Part shown: one piece after another, positions 9,549-19,528 of the stretch
Numbering within the stretch: position 1 is the stretch's first letter
Layout of the letters: each line of letters opens with the position of its first letter
NCBI GenBank assembly: GCA_902536545.1
Contig: CACAXS010000007.1
Coordinates: 1 to 45,795 of the forward strand
DNA from: an uncultured Prochlorococcus sp.
GTDB lineage: Bacteria > Cyanobacteriota > Cyanobacteriia > PCC-6307 > Cyanobiaceae
Direction: 5' to 3'
Length of the DNA stretch: 45,795 nucleotides
Notes under the pieces: model-generated
Database searches by the model: none
What the model saw: the letters and a program-made list of their open reading frames with translations, nothing else
What the model was told of the DNA's origin: nothing
Made by a program: the position numbers and the translations under genes

Positions 9549-9563
9549 AATTAAAGTTTAATT
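9549..9563. promoter_or_regulatory. perfect 15-base palindrome between kinase and hydrolase genes
   Basis: AATTAAAGTTTAATT is a 7+1+7 perfect inverted repeat in the 90-base divergent gap, 16 bases before the GTG of the hydrolase gene. It could be a regulator site, but A+T-rich sequence yields such palindromes by chance, so confidence is low. Confidence 0.2.
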
Positions 9564-9578
9564 AAAAGCATACTCATA

Positions 9579-10493
9579 GTGTCTCTAAATAAGTCTGAAA
9601 CTTGGAAGTGGAAAAATTGGGAAATTTCTTGGTCTTTATCCAAAGAATCTACTTCTGAAAAAAAAATTAAAATTTTATTAGTTCATGGATTTGGGGCATC
9701 AAAAAACCACTGGAGACATAATCAAGATTTTCTTGGTAAATTTTCTAACTGCTACGCAATTGACTTGTTAGGATTTGGAAAAAGTAGTCAGCCTAGTGCT
9801 TTATTAAATTACGAACCTGAAAAAGAAAACTCAATTAAATATTCATTTGACTTATGGAGTAATCAAATATCAACATTTTGTGCAGAGGTAATAAAATCTC
9901 CTGTTTACTTGGTAGGAAATTCAATTGGTGGTGTTATTGCATTGAAAGCTGCTGAAATCCTTCAAGATAATTGCAAAGGTATCATTTTGATTGATTGTGC
10001 ACAAAGAACTATGGATGATAAACGTTTAAAAAAAAGTGATATCTTAATGAATCTTCTAAGACCAGTTCTTAAAACCATAGTCAGACAAAGAGTAATTAGT
10101 AATACACTTTTTAAAAGAGCCGCTAATCAAAAAGTTATAAAGAAAATACTTGAAAAAGCTTACCCTTCAGGAAAAAATATAGATAAAGAATTGATTGAAA
10201 TACTTTATCAACCCTCTCAAAGGAAAAATTCTAAAGAAGCTTTTCGTGGTTTTATTAACTTATTTGATGACTATCTTGCAACTGACCTTTTCGATAAAGT
10301 TGATGCTCCAATCCAATTGATATGGGGTGAGGAAGATCCCTGGGAATCTTTAAATGAAGCAAAAGAGTGGAAGAAACAATTCAGTAATATTAAAAGATTA
10401 GATATTATTAATGGTGCTGGTCATTGTCCTCATGATGAAGAACCTGAAGAAACAAATAAGTTAATAAATAAATTTATTCAAGAAACAAAATAA
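9579..10493 (+). CDS. alpha/beta-fold hydrolase
   Basis: A 304-residue soluble hydrolase with an intact catalytic triad: nucleophile S115 in GNSIGG, D253 in IWGEEDPW and H282 in GAGHCPHDEEP. The oxyanion loop HGFGASKNHWRHN is at about 36-48. The family is common in cyanobacteria and plastids (esterases, epoxide hydrolases, pheophytinase-like enzymes); no substrate can be assigned. The start is GTG at 9579, preceded by weak A-rich sequence. The end overlaps the convergent sigma factor gene by 16 bases. Confidence 0.9.
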   Translation: MSLNKSETWKWKNWEISWSLSKESTSEKKIKILLVHGFGASKNHWRHNQDFLGKFSNCYAIDLLGFGKSSQPSALLNYEPEKENSIKYSFDLWSNQISTFCAEVIKSPVYLVGNSIGGVIALKAAEILQDNCKGIILIDCAQRTMDDKRLKKSDILMNLLRPVLKTIVRQRVISNTLFKRAANQKVIKKILEKAYPSGKNIDKELIEILYQPSQRKNSKEAFRGFINLFDDYLATDLFDKVDAPIQLIWGEEDPWESLNEAKEWKKQFSNIKRLDIINGAGHCPHDEEPEETNKLINKFIQETK

Positions 10494-11479
10494 GCTTCTA
10501 CATTATCACTAAGTCTTCTCAAGCCTCTTAATCCATCTCTTTCAAGGTTTCTTACTCGATCCCTACTTATCCCTAGAACTCTTCCTATACCTGTAAGAGA
10601 CATTGGCTCATCACCATCCATTCCATATCTCATTCTTAAAACTCTACATTGCAGATCAGGTAATTGATGTAAAAGAGAATGCAGATCACCTCTCATACAA
10701 TCCATCTCTATTTGTTCGTCAGGCAAATCCTCTCCCCCTGCCAGTAAATCTAATAAAACAGTATCTTCACCATCACCAACTTTGGTTTCGAGGCTCACTG
10801 GCTGACCAGCTTTGCACATCAAATCTTTAACATCAGCTTCGGGAAGCTCTACGTATTTTGCAAGTTCACTTACAGTTGGAGTTCTAGACATTTCTTGGCT
10901 AAGCTCTCTTTGACCTTTTTTTAACTTATTCAACATTTCAGTTATGTGAATTGGTAGCCTTATTGCCCGACTCTTTTCAGCTATTGCTCTTGTAATTCCT
11001 TGTCTAATCCACCAGTAAGCATATGTTGAAAACTTGTAACCTCTGGCTGGGTCAAATTTTTCAACTCCTCTGACCAATCCAATTGTTCCCTCCTGAATTA
11101 AATCTAAAAGTTCCATATTTCTTTTTGTATATTTTTTCGCAACGCTTACTACCAATCTTAAATTCGCTGCGACCATTCTTTCTTTAGCCCTCTGTCCAGC
11201 TCTCAATCTTTTTTTAATTATGGAGGTAGATAAATTTAATTTGATCGATAATTCGTCAATACTAGGCTTTTCTCCAGTTAATTCAATAATTTCTAATTCT
11301 GTTCTTTCAACTTCCATGTACTCTTGAACTTGTCTACCTAAAGTAATTTCTTGCTCATGGGATAGTAAAGGAACTCTCCCTATATCCCTCAAGTAAGACC
11401 GAACAAGATCAACATCATTACTAGCTTTTATACTCGCGATAGATGCTATTTTATTTTCAACTAATGTTTCAGAAGACAT
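10478..11479 (-). CDS. group 2 RNA polymerase sigma-70 factor
   Basis: A primary-like but probably non-essential sigma factor. From ATG 11479 it is 333 residues and starts MSSETLVENKIA; an upstream in-frame ATG at 11512 would add 11 residues with no clear benefit. Region 1.2 is DLVRSYLRDIGRVPLLSHEQE, region 2 includes NLRLVVSVAKKYTKRNMELLDLIQEG and YWWIRQGITRAI, and region 4.2 is LGISRDRVRNLERDGLRGLR. Region 1.1 and the acidic insertion of a main sigma factor are absent, which points to group 2 (SigB/C/D/E-like). Such factors handle light, stress and diel responses in cyanobacteria. It follows mgtE. Confidence 0.93.
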   Translation of the reverse strand: MSSETLVENKIASIASIKASNDVDLVRSYLRDIGRVPLLSHEQEITLGRQVQEYMEVERTELEIIELTGEKPSIDELSIKLNLSTSIIKKRLRAGQRAKERMVAANLRLVVSVAKKYTKRNMELLDLIQEGTIGLVRGVEKFDPARGYKFSTYAYWWIRQGITRAIAEKSRAIRLPIHITEMLNKLKKGQRELSQEMSRTPTVSELAKYVELPEADVKDLMCKAGQPVSLETKVGDGEDTVLLDLLAGGEDLPDEQIEMDCMRGDLHSLLHQLPDLQCRVLRMRYGMDGDEPMSLTGIGRVLGISRDRVRNLERDGLRGLRRLSDNVEAYFVS

Positions 11480-11579
11480 GAAAGTTAAATGTTGTTTTGT
11501 AAACAATACCATTAAGAAATGTAAAGTTAAACAAAAAAATCCACAATTTCACAAAAATGAGAATAAATACCTAGTGAAT

Positions 11580-12986
11580 TTAGGTCAATGATAAGTTTAA
11601 TAGCCATTTTGCTGTACTCAGATAAATAAATACACCAGCAATATCAGTGACGGTTGTAATGAAAGGGGAGGACATTAAGGCTGGATCCAATTTCATTCTG
11701 TCAAACAACAAAGGGAGGATCGCTCCTGTTGTAGCAGCTAAAGTTGTTATGGATATTAAACTTATTCCCACCGCTGAAGCGATTAAAGGCCCCTCTCCTT
11801 GCCACCAAGCAAAAGGAAATACTACAAGCATCATCAAAACACCTAAAAGAGCACCTGTGATTGCCTCCTTAACTACTGCCTTAATAGCACCCAGAGACTT
11901 TAATTTTTGAGTACTTAAACCTCTAATGACAACCGTTGAACTTTGTGCACCAACATTTCCCCCAGTGCCAATAAGTAGTGGAATAAATGCGGCTAATAAA
12001 ACTATTTCTTTTAATACTTGATCATTCATAGCTATAACCTTTGTAGTTAGACCATTTGCCAAAACCAAAATTAATAACCATAAAATTCTTCTTCGAGCAA
12101 TCGTAAACAAACTACTCTGAAAATAGTCATCTTCATCTCCAGGTTGTACTGCCCCCGCTGCGTAAATGTCTCTTGTTGCTTCTTGTTCTATGACATCAAT
12201 TAAATCATCAACAGTTACTATCCCAACCAGTCTTTTTTCTTTATCGACTACTGGTAGAGCTAAAAAATCATATCTTTGTATTGCTCTAGCAACCTCTTCT
12301 TGATTGGTATTAGTAGAGATGTTAACTACATCTCTTGTCATAACATCACCAATTGGCTTAGATGGGTCAGCAGTTACAAGGTCTCTTAAAGAAAGAATAC
12401 CAGTTAAATGTCTTTCTTTATCAGTAACATATAAGCTATAAATAGTTTCAGTAAATGGGGCTCTTTTTCTAACTAAAGAAAGAGCATCAGCCGCTGTTTG
12501 CATCTCTTTAAGATCTATAAATTCAGTTGTCATTAATCTTCCGGCAGTTTCAGGCTCATATCCAAGTAATTCAGCTGTTACTTTCCTTTCACCAGGACTA
12601 AGAGCAGACAAAAATTTTCGTACAACTTTTGCAGGTAATTCATCAAAGAGTTGAACCCTATCATCAGGAGCCATTTTTTCAACGATTTCTAAAACCTCTC
12701 CTGAACGAAGTCTTTCTAATAGAGTTTGCTGAACTACTGGATCTAAATATTCATAAACCTCAATTGCTTCATTTTTCTTTAATAATCGAAATGCTAATGC
12801 CTGCAATATTAGTGGAAGGCTTCCAATAGCATCTGCAATATCAACAGGTTGGGAAGGCTCTAACAGTAACTTGGCTTCATCATAATTTCCCGCGATGAGT
12901 AATTGCTCAAGTTGAATAGTAATATTTTCTCTTGTACTTAAATCTGAAGATAATGATGTAACTGTCTCAAGACTATTTTCATTCAT
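11580..12986 (-). CDS. mgtE: magnesium transporter MgtE
   Basis: Mg2+-gated magnesium channel, 468 residues. The N-domain of superhelical repeats (to about residue 140) has the typical PDDRVQLFDELP. Two CBS domains (about 140-265) follow, with ETAGRLMTTEFIDL and VTVDDLIDVIEQEATRD. The membrane domain (about 295-468) carries the pore signature PLLIGTGGNVGAQSSTVVIRGL. It lies 60 bases downstream of the second crcB gene on the same strand, in the series that begins with gyrB; two copies of a 17-base repeat sit in its leader. Confidence 0.96.
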   Translation of the reverse strand: MNENSLETVTSLSSDLSTRENITIQLEQLLIAGNYDEAKLLLEPSQPVDIADAIGSLPLILQALAFRLLKKNEAIEVYEYLDPVVQQTLLERLRSGEVLEIVEKMAPDDRVQLFDELPAKVVRKFLSALSPGERKVTAELLGYEPETAGRLMTTEFIDLKEMQTAADALSLVRKRAPFTETIYSLYVTDKERHLTGILSLRDLVTADPSKPIGDVMTRDVVNISTNTNQEEVARAIQRYDFLALPVVDKEKRLVGIVTVDDLIDVIEQEATRDIYAAGAVQPGDEDDYFQSSLFTIARRRILWLLILVLANGLTTKVIAMNDQVLKEIVLLAAFIPLLIGTGGNVGAQSSTVVIRGLSTQKLKSLGAIKAVVKEAITGALLGVLMMLVVFPFAWWQGEGPLIASAVGISLISITTLAATTGAILPLLFDRMKLDPALMSSPFITTVTDIAGVFIYLSTAKWLLNLSLT

Positions 12987-13019
12987 AGATATAATCCCTT
13001 ATCAAAGTAACAACACTAT

Positions 13020-13053
13020 TATATGAAATCTAAGTATATATGAAATCTAAGTA
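13020..13053. repeat. two tandem copies of a 17-base unit before mgtE
   Basis: The unit TATATGAAATCTAAGTA occurs twice in perfect head-to-tail order (13020-13036 and 13037-13053). The right-hand copy contains the stop codon of the 109-residue crcB gene; the left-hand copy begins 33 bases upstream of the mgtE start. It may be a recent slippage duplication or a pair of regulator sites. Confidence 0.9.
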
Positions 13054-13376
13054 ATTTTTCTACTTATCCAGAACCCGAAAAGCATTGTGAATAAATTTAT
13101 GACAATGATTAAATTAAAAAGAATTATAAATTTTATCCAATCCCCTTGATTTAAAATTGTGTACAAAAAATATATAAATCCGCTAAAGGATGTAAAGCAA
13201 GAAAAAAAACCACTCAATAAAATTTTTTTAGTTGAATCACTTAATCTTCTACTGACAAAAAAACCTACTAAAAATGATCCAATTATTGAAATAAAAAAAT
13301 TATTATTTATAGTTAATCTTAAAAAAGTAGCTAGGTAAGCAGCTAAAAGAATATAAATAAAATTATTTATTTGCAC
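13047..13376 (-). CDS. crcB: CrcB/Fluc fluoride channel subunit, divergent copy
   Basis: A 109-residue four-helix membrane protein of the CrcB family, which exports toxic fluoride. The helix 1 Arg (R20 in ATFLR), the IIGSFLVGF helix 2 segment and the FTSFSGF motif with F61 and F64 identify it. The pore Asn expected in helix 2 is replaced by Ser (S30). Together with the adjacent crcB gene, one base away, this suggests a heterodimer in which the two halves face opposite ways. The end overlaps a tandem repeat. Confidence 0.87.
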   Translation of the reverse strand: MQINNFIYILLAAYLATFLRLTINNNFFISIIGSFLVGFFVSRRLSDSTKKILLSGFFSCFTSFSGFIYFLYTILNQGDWIKFIILFNLIIVINLFTMLFGFWISRKIT

Positions 13377-13377
13377 T

Positions 13378-13743
13378 TTAAAAAAACTGAATAAGAAAAT
13401 AACCTAAATAAAAGAACAGGAACGAAAAAAATATCACTTCAATATAGTGTACAAATAATCTTAGGAATTTTCTCTTTTGAAATAAGTCAAATAGTTGATA
13501 TATAAAAGAAGAAAATGTACTAAAACATCCTAAAAAACCAATATAAAATAACATTAATATTTTATTATTAATAAAATTCAAAGCTACTAAAATTCCTAAT
13601 AAAAAAGATGATAAAAAATTTATAATTGAAGTATTTTGAATACCAAAACCTCTACTTTTTTTAAAATTATTTTGTATGAGGATTCTCAGTATTAATCCAA
13701 ATGTACTGCCGAGTAAAATTATACTTATTGAACTGAAATCCAA
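13378..13743 (-). CDS. crcB: CrcB/Fluc fluoride channel subunit
   Basis: A 121-residue four-helix membrane protein of the same family as its neighbour. It keeps R20 after GSTFGLILR, the helix 2 Asn (N42 in SIINFLSSFLLG) and the pore Phe box with F74 and F77 (GCFSTFSSF), so it looks like the fully equipped subunit. It begins 3 bases after the SH3-like gene and ends 1 base before the second crcB gene, a strong sign of a single translational unit. No fluoride riboswitch can fit upstream. Confidence 0.9.
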   Translation of the reverse strand: MDFSSISIILLGSTFGLILRILIQNNFKKSRGFGIQNTSIINFLSSFLLGILVALNFINNKILMLFYIGFLGCFSTFSSFIYQLFDLFQKRKFLRLFVHYIEVIFFSFLFFYLGYFLIQFF

Positions 13744-13746
13744 AAT

Positions 13747-16040
<2,294 letters not shown>

Positions 16041-16059
16041 TTAATATAAAAAAAATATT

Positions 16060-16090
16060 AGACTTTTAAAATATTATTTTTAAAAGGTCT
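16060..16090. repeat. imperfect inverted repeat in the gyrB leader
   Basis: Arms AGACTTTTAAAA and TTTTAAAAGGTCT, with one extra base in the second arm, flank a short A+T loop 20 bases upstream of the gyrB start. As RNA it could form a weak hairpin; as DNA it could be a binding site or part of a supercoiling-sensitive promoter. Confidence 0.5.
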
Positions 16091-16190
16091 TTTATTAAAC
16101 TTACCACCGCAATAAGATAAAGGCTCGATTTCAATGAAAAATTTAATCACTTTAATTATATAGCTTATATTTTTTTCTACAGAACTTCAT

Positions 16191-17090
16191 ATGTCTTCTT
16201 ATCTACCTCACGTAATAATTTTAATTGGACCTACTGCAAGTGGCAAAACAGAATTAGCTATTGAAATTGCAGAATATTTTAAAACTCATATACACAATGT
16301 CGATTCAAGGCAAGTTTATAAGTCCATGGATATTGGAACAGCCAAGCCATCTAAAATCCAACAAAAAAAAATAAAGCATTTTTTAATAGATATTGAAGAA
16401 CCTATCAATCCAATTAATGTAAAACAATTCCAAGAAATTGCTCAAAAATCTATTAAGGGAGAAATTAAACAAAATAACTTACCTTTTCTTGTTGGAGGAA
16501 GTGGGTTGTATATGAATTCAATAACAAAAGGATTTTTTGTACCAGATGTCCCTCCTCAAAATAATTTCAGAAAACAATTAGAAGAACTTGGTCAGGAAAA
16601 ATGTTGGGACCTGTTAAAAAATTGTGATCCATTATCAACAAAAAAAATCAATTTTGCTGATCACATTAGAACAATAAGAGCTTTAGAAGTCTTCTACGTA
16701 ACAGGAAAACCTTTGTCAACTCTGAAAGTTCAAAAACCGCCTAACTGGAAAATCTTAGAGCTTGGATTAGATAGAGAAAATTTAAAAGATAGAATTTTTC
16801 AAAGAACAAAAAATATGTTTTTATCTGGAATTATTGAGGAGACAAATCACCTTATCTCTAAATACGGATTTGATTTGCCAATACTAGAAACCATTGGTTA
16901 TCGAGAAGCTAGAGATGTTTTAAATAACCGTTCAACAATTGACAAAGCGATTGAGTTGACTGCAACAAAAACAATCCAATTTGCCAAAAGACAAAAAACT
17001 TGGTTTCGTAATAAAAATAATCCTCTTTGGCTTAATAACAAAAACCTACTAAAAGATGCAATAATTAAAATAGAGTCTTTTTTAAGCTAA
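16191..17090 (+). CDS. miaA: tRNA dimethylallyltransferase MiaA
   Basis: Transfers a dimethylallyl group to A37 of tRNAs that read UNN codons. The P-loop [13 protein letters not shown] is near residues 13-25, followed by the catalytic [18 protein letters not shown]. The substrate-binding segment [14 protein letters not shown] is near 102-115, and the tail has the Arg-rich [11 protein letters not shown] motif. At 299 residues it is a normal size. It begins 150 bases from gyrB in a divergent gap and is followed by infC after 52 bases. Confidence 0.97.
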   Translation: MSSYLPHVIILIGPTASGKTELAIEIAEYFKTHIHNVDSRQVYKSMDIGTAKPSKIQQKKIKHFLIDIEEPINPINVKQFQEIAQKSIKGEIKQNNLPFLVGGSGLYMNSITKGFFVPDVPPQNNFRKQLEELGQEKCWDLLKNCDPLSTKKINFADHIRTIRALEVFYVTGKPLSTLKVQKPPNWKILELGLDRENLKDRIFQRTKNMFLSGIIEETNHLISKYGFDLPILETIGYREARDVLNNRSTIDKAIELTATKTIQFAKRQKTWFRNKNNPLWLNNKNLLKDAIIKIESFLS

Positions 17091-17142
17091 CTTAATAAAA
17101 ATAGATTTTGTTCATCATCCAATCAATTTTTTAATTAACTGA

Positions 17143-17715
17143 ATGCCCCCACGCCCACGCTTTGACCGACGAGCTCCAGTTAGAGAGCTGCCAAATATAA
17201 ATGAAAGAATAAAATACCCTCAATTGAGAGTCGTTGATTCAGATGGTAACCAATTAGGCGTCATAGATAGATTAGAAGCATTAGAAATAGCATCTCAAAG
17301 AGAACTTGATTTGGTTTTGGTTAGCGAAAAAGCAAATCCTCCGGTTTGTAGAATCATGGACTACGGTAAATATAAATTTGAACAAGAAAAGAAAGCTAAA
17401 GAAGCAAGGAAAAAATCTCATCAAACAGAAGTTAAAGAAGTAAAAATGAGGTATAAAATTGACAAGCATGATTATGATGTTCGGATTGGTCAAGCTACTA
17501 AATTTCTAAAATCGGGAGATAAGGTAAAATGCACTGTAATTTTTAGGGGAAGAGAAATTCAACACTCAAATTTAGCTGAGACACTTCTATTAAAAATGGC
17601 TAACGATTTAGAAGAGCAATCAGAAGTTCAACAAAAACCAAAAAGAGAAGGGAGAAACATGATTATGTTTTTAAGCCCTCGCAAAACTCCCCTTATTAAA
17701 AAAGATGATGGGTGA
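17143..17715 (+). CDS. infC: translation initiation factor IF-3
   Basis: Binds the 30S subunit and checks start-codon pairing. The 190-residue protein has the N-domain ([22 protein letters not shown]), a Lys-rich linker helix ([13 protein letters not shown]) and the C-domain ([24 protein letters not shown]). It begins at a plain ATG, whereas many bacterial infC genes use AUU or AUC for self-regulation. The N-terminus [15 protein letters not shown] is Pro/Arg-rich. The usual partners rpmI and rplT do not follow, so the gene stands alone here. Confidence 0.97.
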   Translation: MPPRPRFDRRAPVRELPNINERIKYPQLRVVDSDGNQLGVIDRLEALEIASQRELDLVLVSEKANPPVCRIMDYGKYKFEQEKKAKEARKKSHQTEVKEVKMRYKIDKHDYDVRIGQATKFLKSGDKVKCTVIFRGREIQHSNLAETLLLKMANDLEEQSEVQQKPKREGRNMIMFLSPRKTPLIKKDDG

Positions 17716-17792
17716 AAAATTATTATCAAAAAATATGACGAATGTTAAAGTGTCACTATATCAAAAATTAAATTAGTCAGGATTTTTCTAAA

Positions 17793-18779
17793 GTGAGATT
17801 CCATATTCAACAAGAAAGTGATATCCCAGCATCTACACAATTAAATAATCAAATTTGTTTCGCAATTGCAGCAAGGCATTACCCTCCAGGACACAGACTT
17901 CCCAGTACAAGGCAACTTGCAATGCAGACTGGACTCCATCGGAATACCATAAGCAAAGTTTACAGACAACTGGAATTAGATGGAGTTGTTGAAGCAATAG
18001 CTGGATCAGGCATCTATGTAAGGGATAATCTTACTAAAAGAGAATTTACAAAATCACTTTACTCAAAAGATAAAATAAGTAAGGCACCTGATCAAGAAGC
18101 AAAGAAGGTTATTGACAACTTAATAAGTCTTGGATTCACTTTACAAGAAACAAGAGAGATATTGAACAATGAAATTGATTGGCGTATTAAGTGCGGATCA
18201 AGAATCATAGTCAGTACTCCTAGAGAAGATATAGGAGCTTCTATGTTGATAGCAGAGGACCTTTCTACAACAGTTAATGTACCAGTAGAAGTTGTTCCTA
18301 TGGAAGAATTAGAAAAAGTTTTGAGTAATTCAAATAATGGTACGATTGTCACAAGCAGATATTTTTTACAGCCTCTAGAAAAAGTTGCTAAGCAACATGG
18401 AGTTCGCGCTATTGCGGTCGACTTGAGCGACTTTCAAAAGGAGTTAAAAATTCTTAAGGAAATAAATGCTGGAAGTTGTGTAGGTATTGTTAGCATAAGT
18501 CCTGGTTTATTGAGAGCAGCAGAAGTCATTATACATAGCATGCGTGGTAGTGAATTAATGCTTATGACGGCAATCTCAGACAATAAAAGTAGATTACTCT
18601 CACTTTTAAAGGCTTCAAACCATATAGTGTGTGATGGACCGAGTTTATCAGTTGTAGAAAACACATTATTAAAAAATCGTTCTCAGTTAATGAGATTACC
18701 TAAAATAATATGTGCTAAAAATTATTTAAGTATTGAAACAATAAATCAATTAAAAAAAGAAATAGGGGTTATTAATTAA
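17793..18779 (+). CDS. GntR-family transcriptional regulator
   Basis: A 328-residue regulator with an N-terminal winged helix of the GntR type (PPGHRLPSTRQLAMQTGLHRNTISKVYRQLE, about residues 30-65, then GVVEAIAGSGIYVRD). The C-terminal 250 residues are not an aminotransferase or a standard FCD/UTRA domain that I can identify; they resemble a ligand-sensing alpha/beta domain. The start is GTG at 17793. The stop lies 3 bases before cysE, so the two genes are almost certainly on one transcript, which hints at control of sulfur or cysteine metabolism or of itself. Confidence 0.85.
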   Translation: MRFHIQQESDIPASTQLNNQICFAIAARHYPPGHRLPSTRQLAMQTGLHRNTISKVYRQLELDGVVEAIAGSGIYVRDNLTKREFTKSLYSKDKISKAPDQEAKKVIDNLISLGFTLQETREILNNEIDWRIKCGSRIIVSTPREDIGASMLIAEDLSTTVNVPVEVVPMEELEKVLSNSNNGTIVTSRYFLQPLEKVAKQHGVRAIAVDLSDFQKELKILKEINAGSCVGIVSISPGLLRAAEVIIHSMRGSELMLMTAISDNKSRLLSLLKASNHIVCDGPSLSVVENTLLKNRSQLMRLPKIICAKNYLSIETINQLKKEIGVIN

Positions 18780-18782
18780 ACT

Positions 18783-19520
18783 ATGGTATTGAGAACTTTT
18801 AAATCAGATATAGAAATTATCAGAGAGAGAGATCCAGCCGCAAGAGGAATATTAGAGATATTTCTTTGCTACCCGGGCTTTCAATCAATAGTTATCCATA
18901 GGTTTACGCATAAATTATGGCAATTAAAGATTCCTTTGATTCCCCGCTTACTCAGTCATCTTAATAGGCTAGCAACAGGTATTGAAATCCATCCTGGGGC
19001 AAAAATTGGTAAAAGAGTTTTCATAGACCATGGAATGGGCGTTGTAATTGGTGAAACTGCTGAGATAGGAAATAACTGTTTGCTTTATCAAGGAGTGACA
19101 TTAGGAGGTACAGGTAAGAGTCATGGCAAAAGACACCCCACCTTAATGGAAAATGTTGTAGTCGGAGCAGGCGCAAAAGTTCTTGGATCCATTACCGTAG
19201 GATCTAATACCCGTATTGGTGCTGGCTCAGTAGTTGTTCGAAATGTAGAGGGGAACAGTACTGTGGTCGGAGTTCCTGGCAGGGTAGTTCATCAAAGTGG
19301 TGTCAAAGTAAATCCGTTAGCTCACTCTGCCTTACCAGATGCAGAAGCTAATGTGATAAAAAATTTAATGGATAGGATAGACTCTCTTGAAAATGAAATT
19401 CTTAAATTACAAAAAACTCTACAATGTATAGTCAGCTCAGAATCTATTGATATTTCTAAACTTGGCGATTCTCAAAGTCTTAAAGATAAAGAAATTTTTG
19501 AATTTCTTGGAGATGATTAA
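18783..19520 (+). CDS. cysE: serine O-acetyltransferase
   Basis: Makes O-acetylserine, the carbon skeleton for cysteine, from serine and acetyl-CoA. An alpha-helical N-terminal part leads into left-handed beta-helix hexapeptide repeats (IEIHPGAKIGKRVFIDHGMGVVIGETAEIGNNC). The active loop is GVTLGGTGKSHGKRHPT. The tail (to residue 245) is longer than in the shortest homologues and has a helical stretch (MDRIDSLENEILKLQKTLQ) that could be a coiled coil. It follows the GntR gene after 3 bases and converges on secA with an 8-base gap. Confidence 0.96.
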   Translation: MVLRTFKSDIEIIRERDPAARGILEIFLCYPGFQSIVIHRFTHKLWQLKIPLIPRLLSHLNRLATGIEIHPGAKIGKRVFIDHGMGVVIGETAEIGNNCLLYQGVTLGGTGKSHGKRHPTLMENVVVGAGAKVLGSITVGSNTRIGAGSVVVRNVEGNSTVVGVPGRVVHQSGVKVNPLAHSALPDAEANVIKNLMDRIDSLENEILKLQKTLQCIVSSESIDISKLGDSQSLKDKEIFEFLGDD

Positions 19521-19528
19521 ATACTGAT

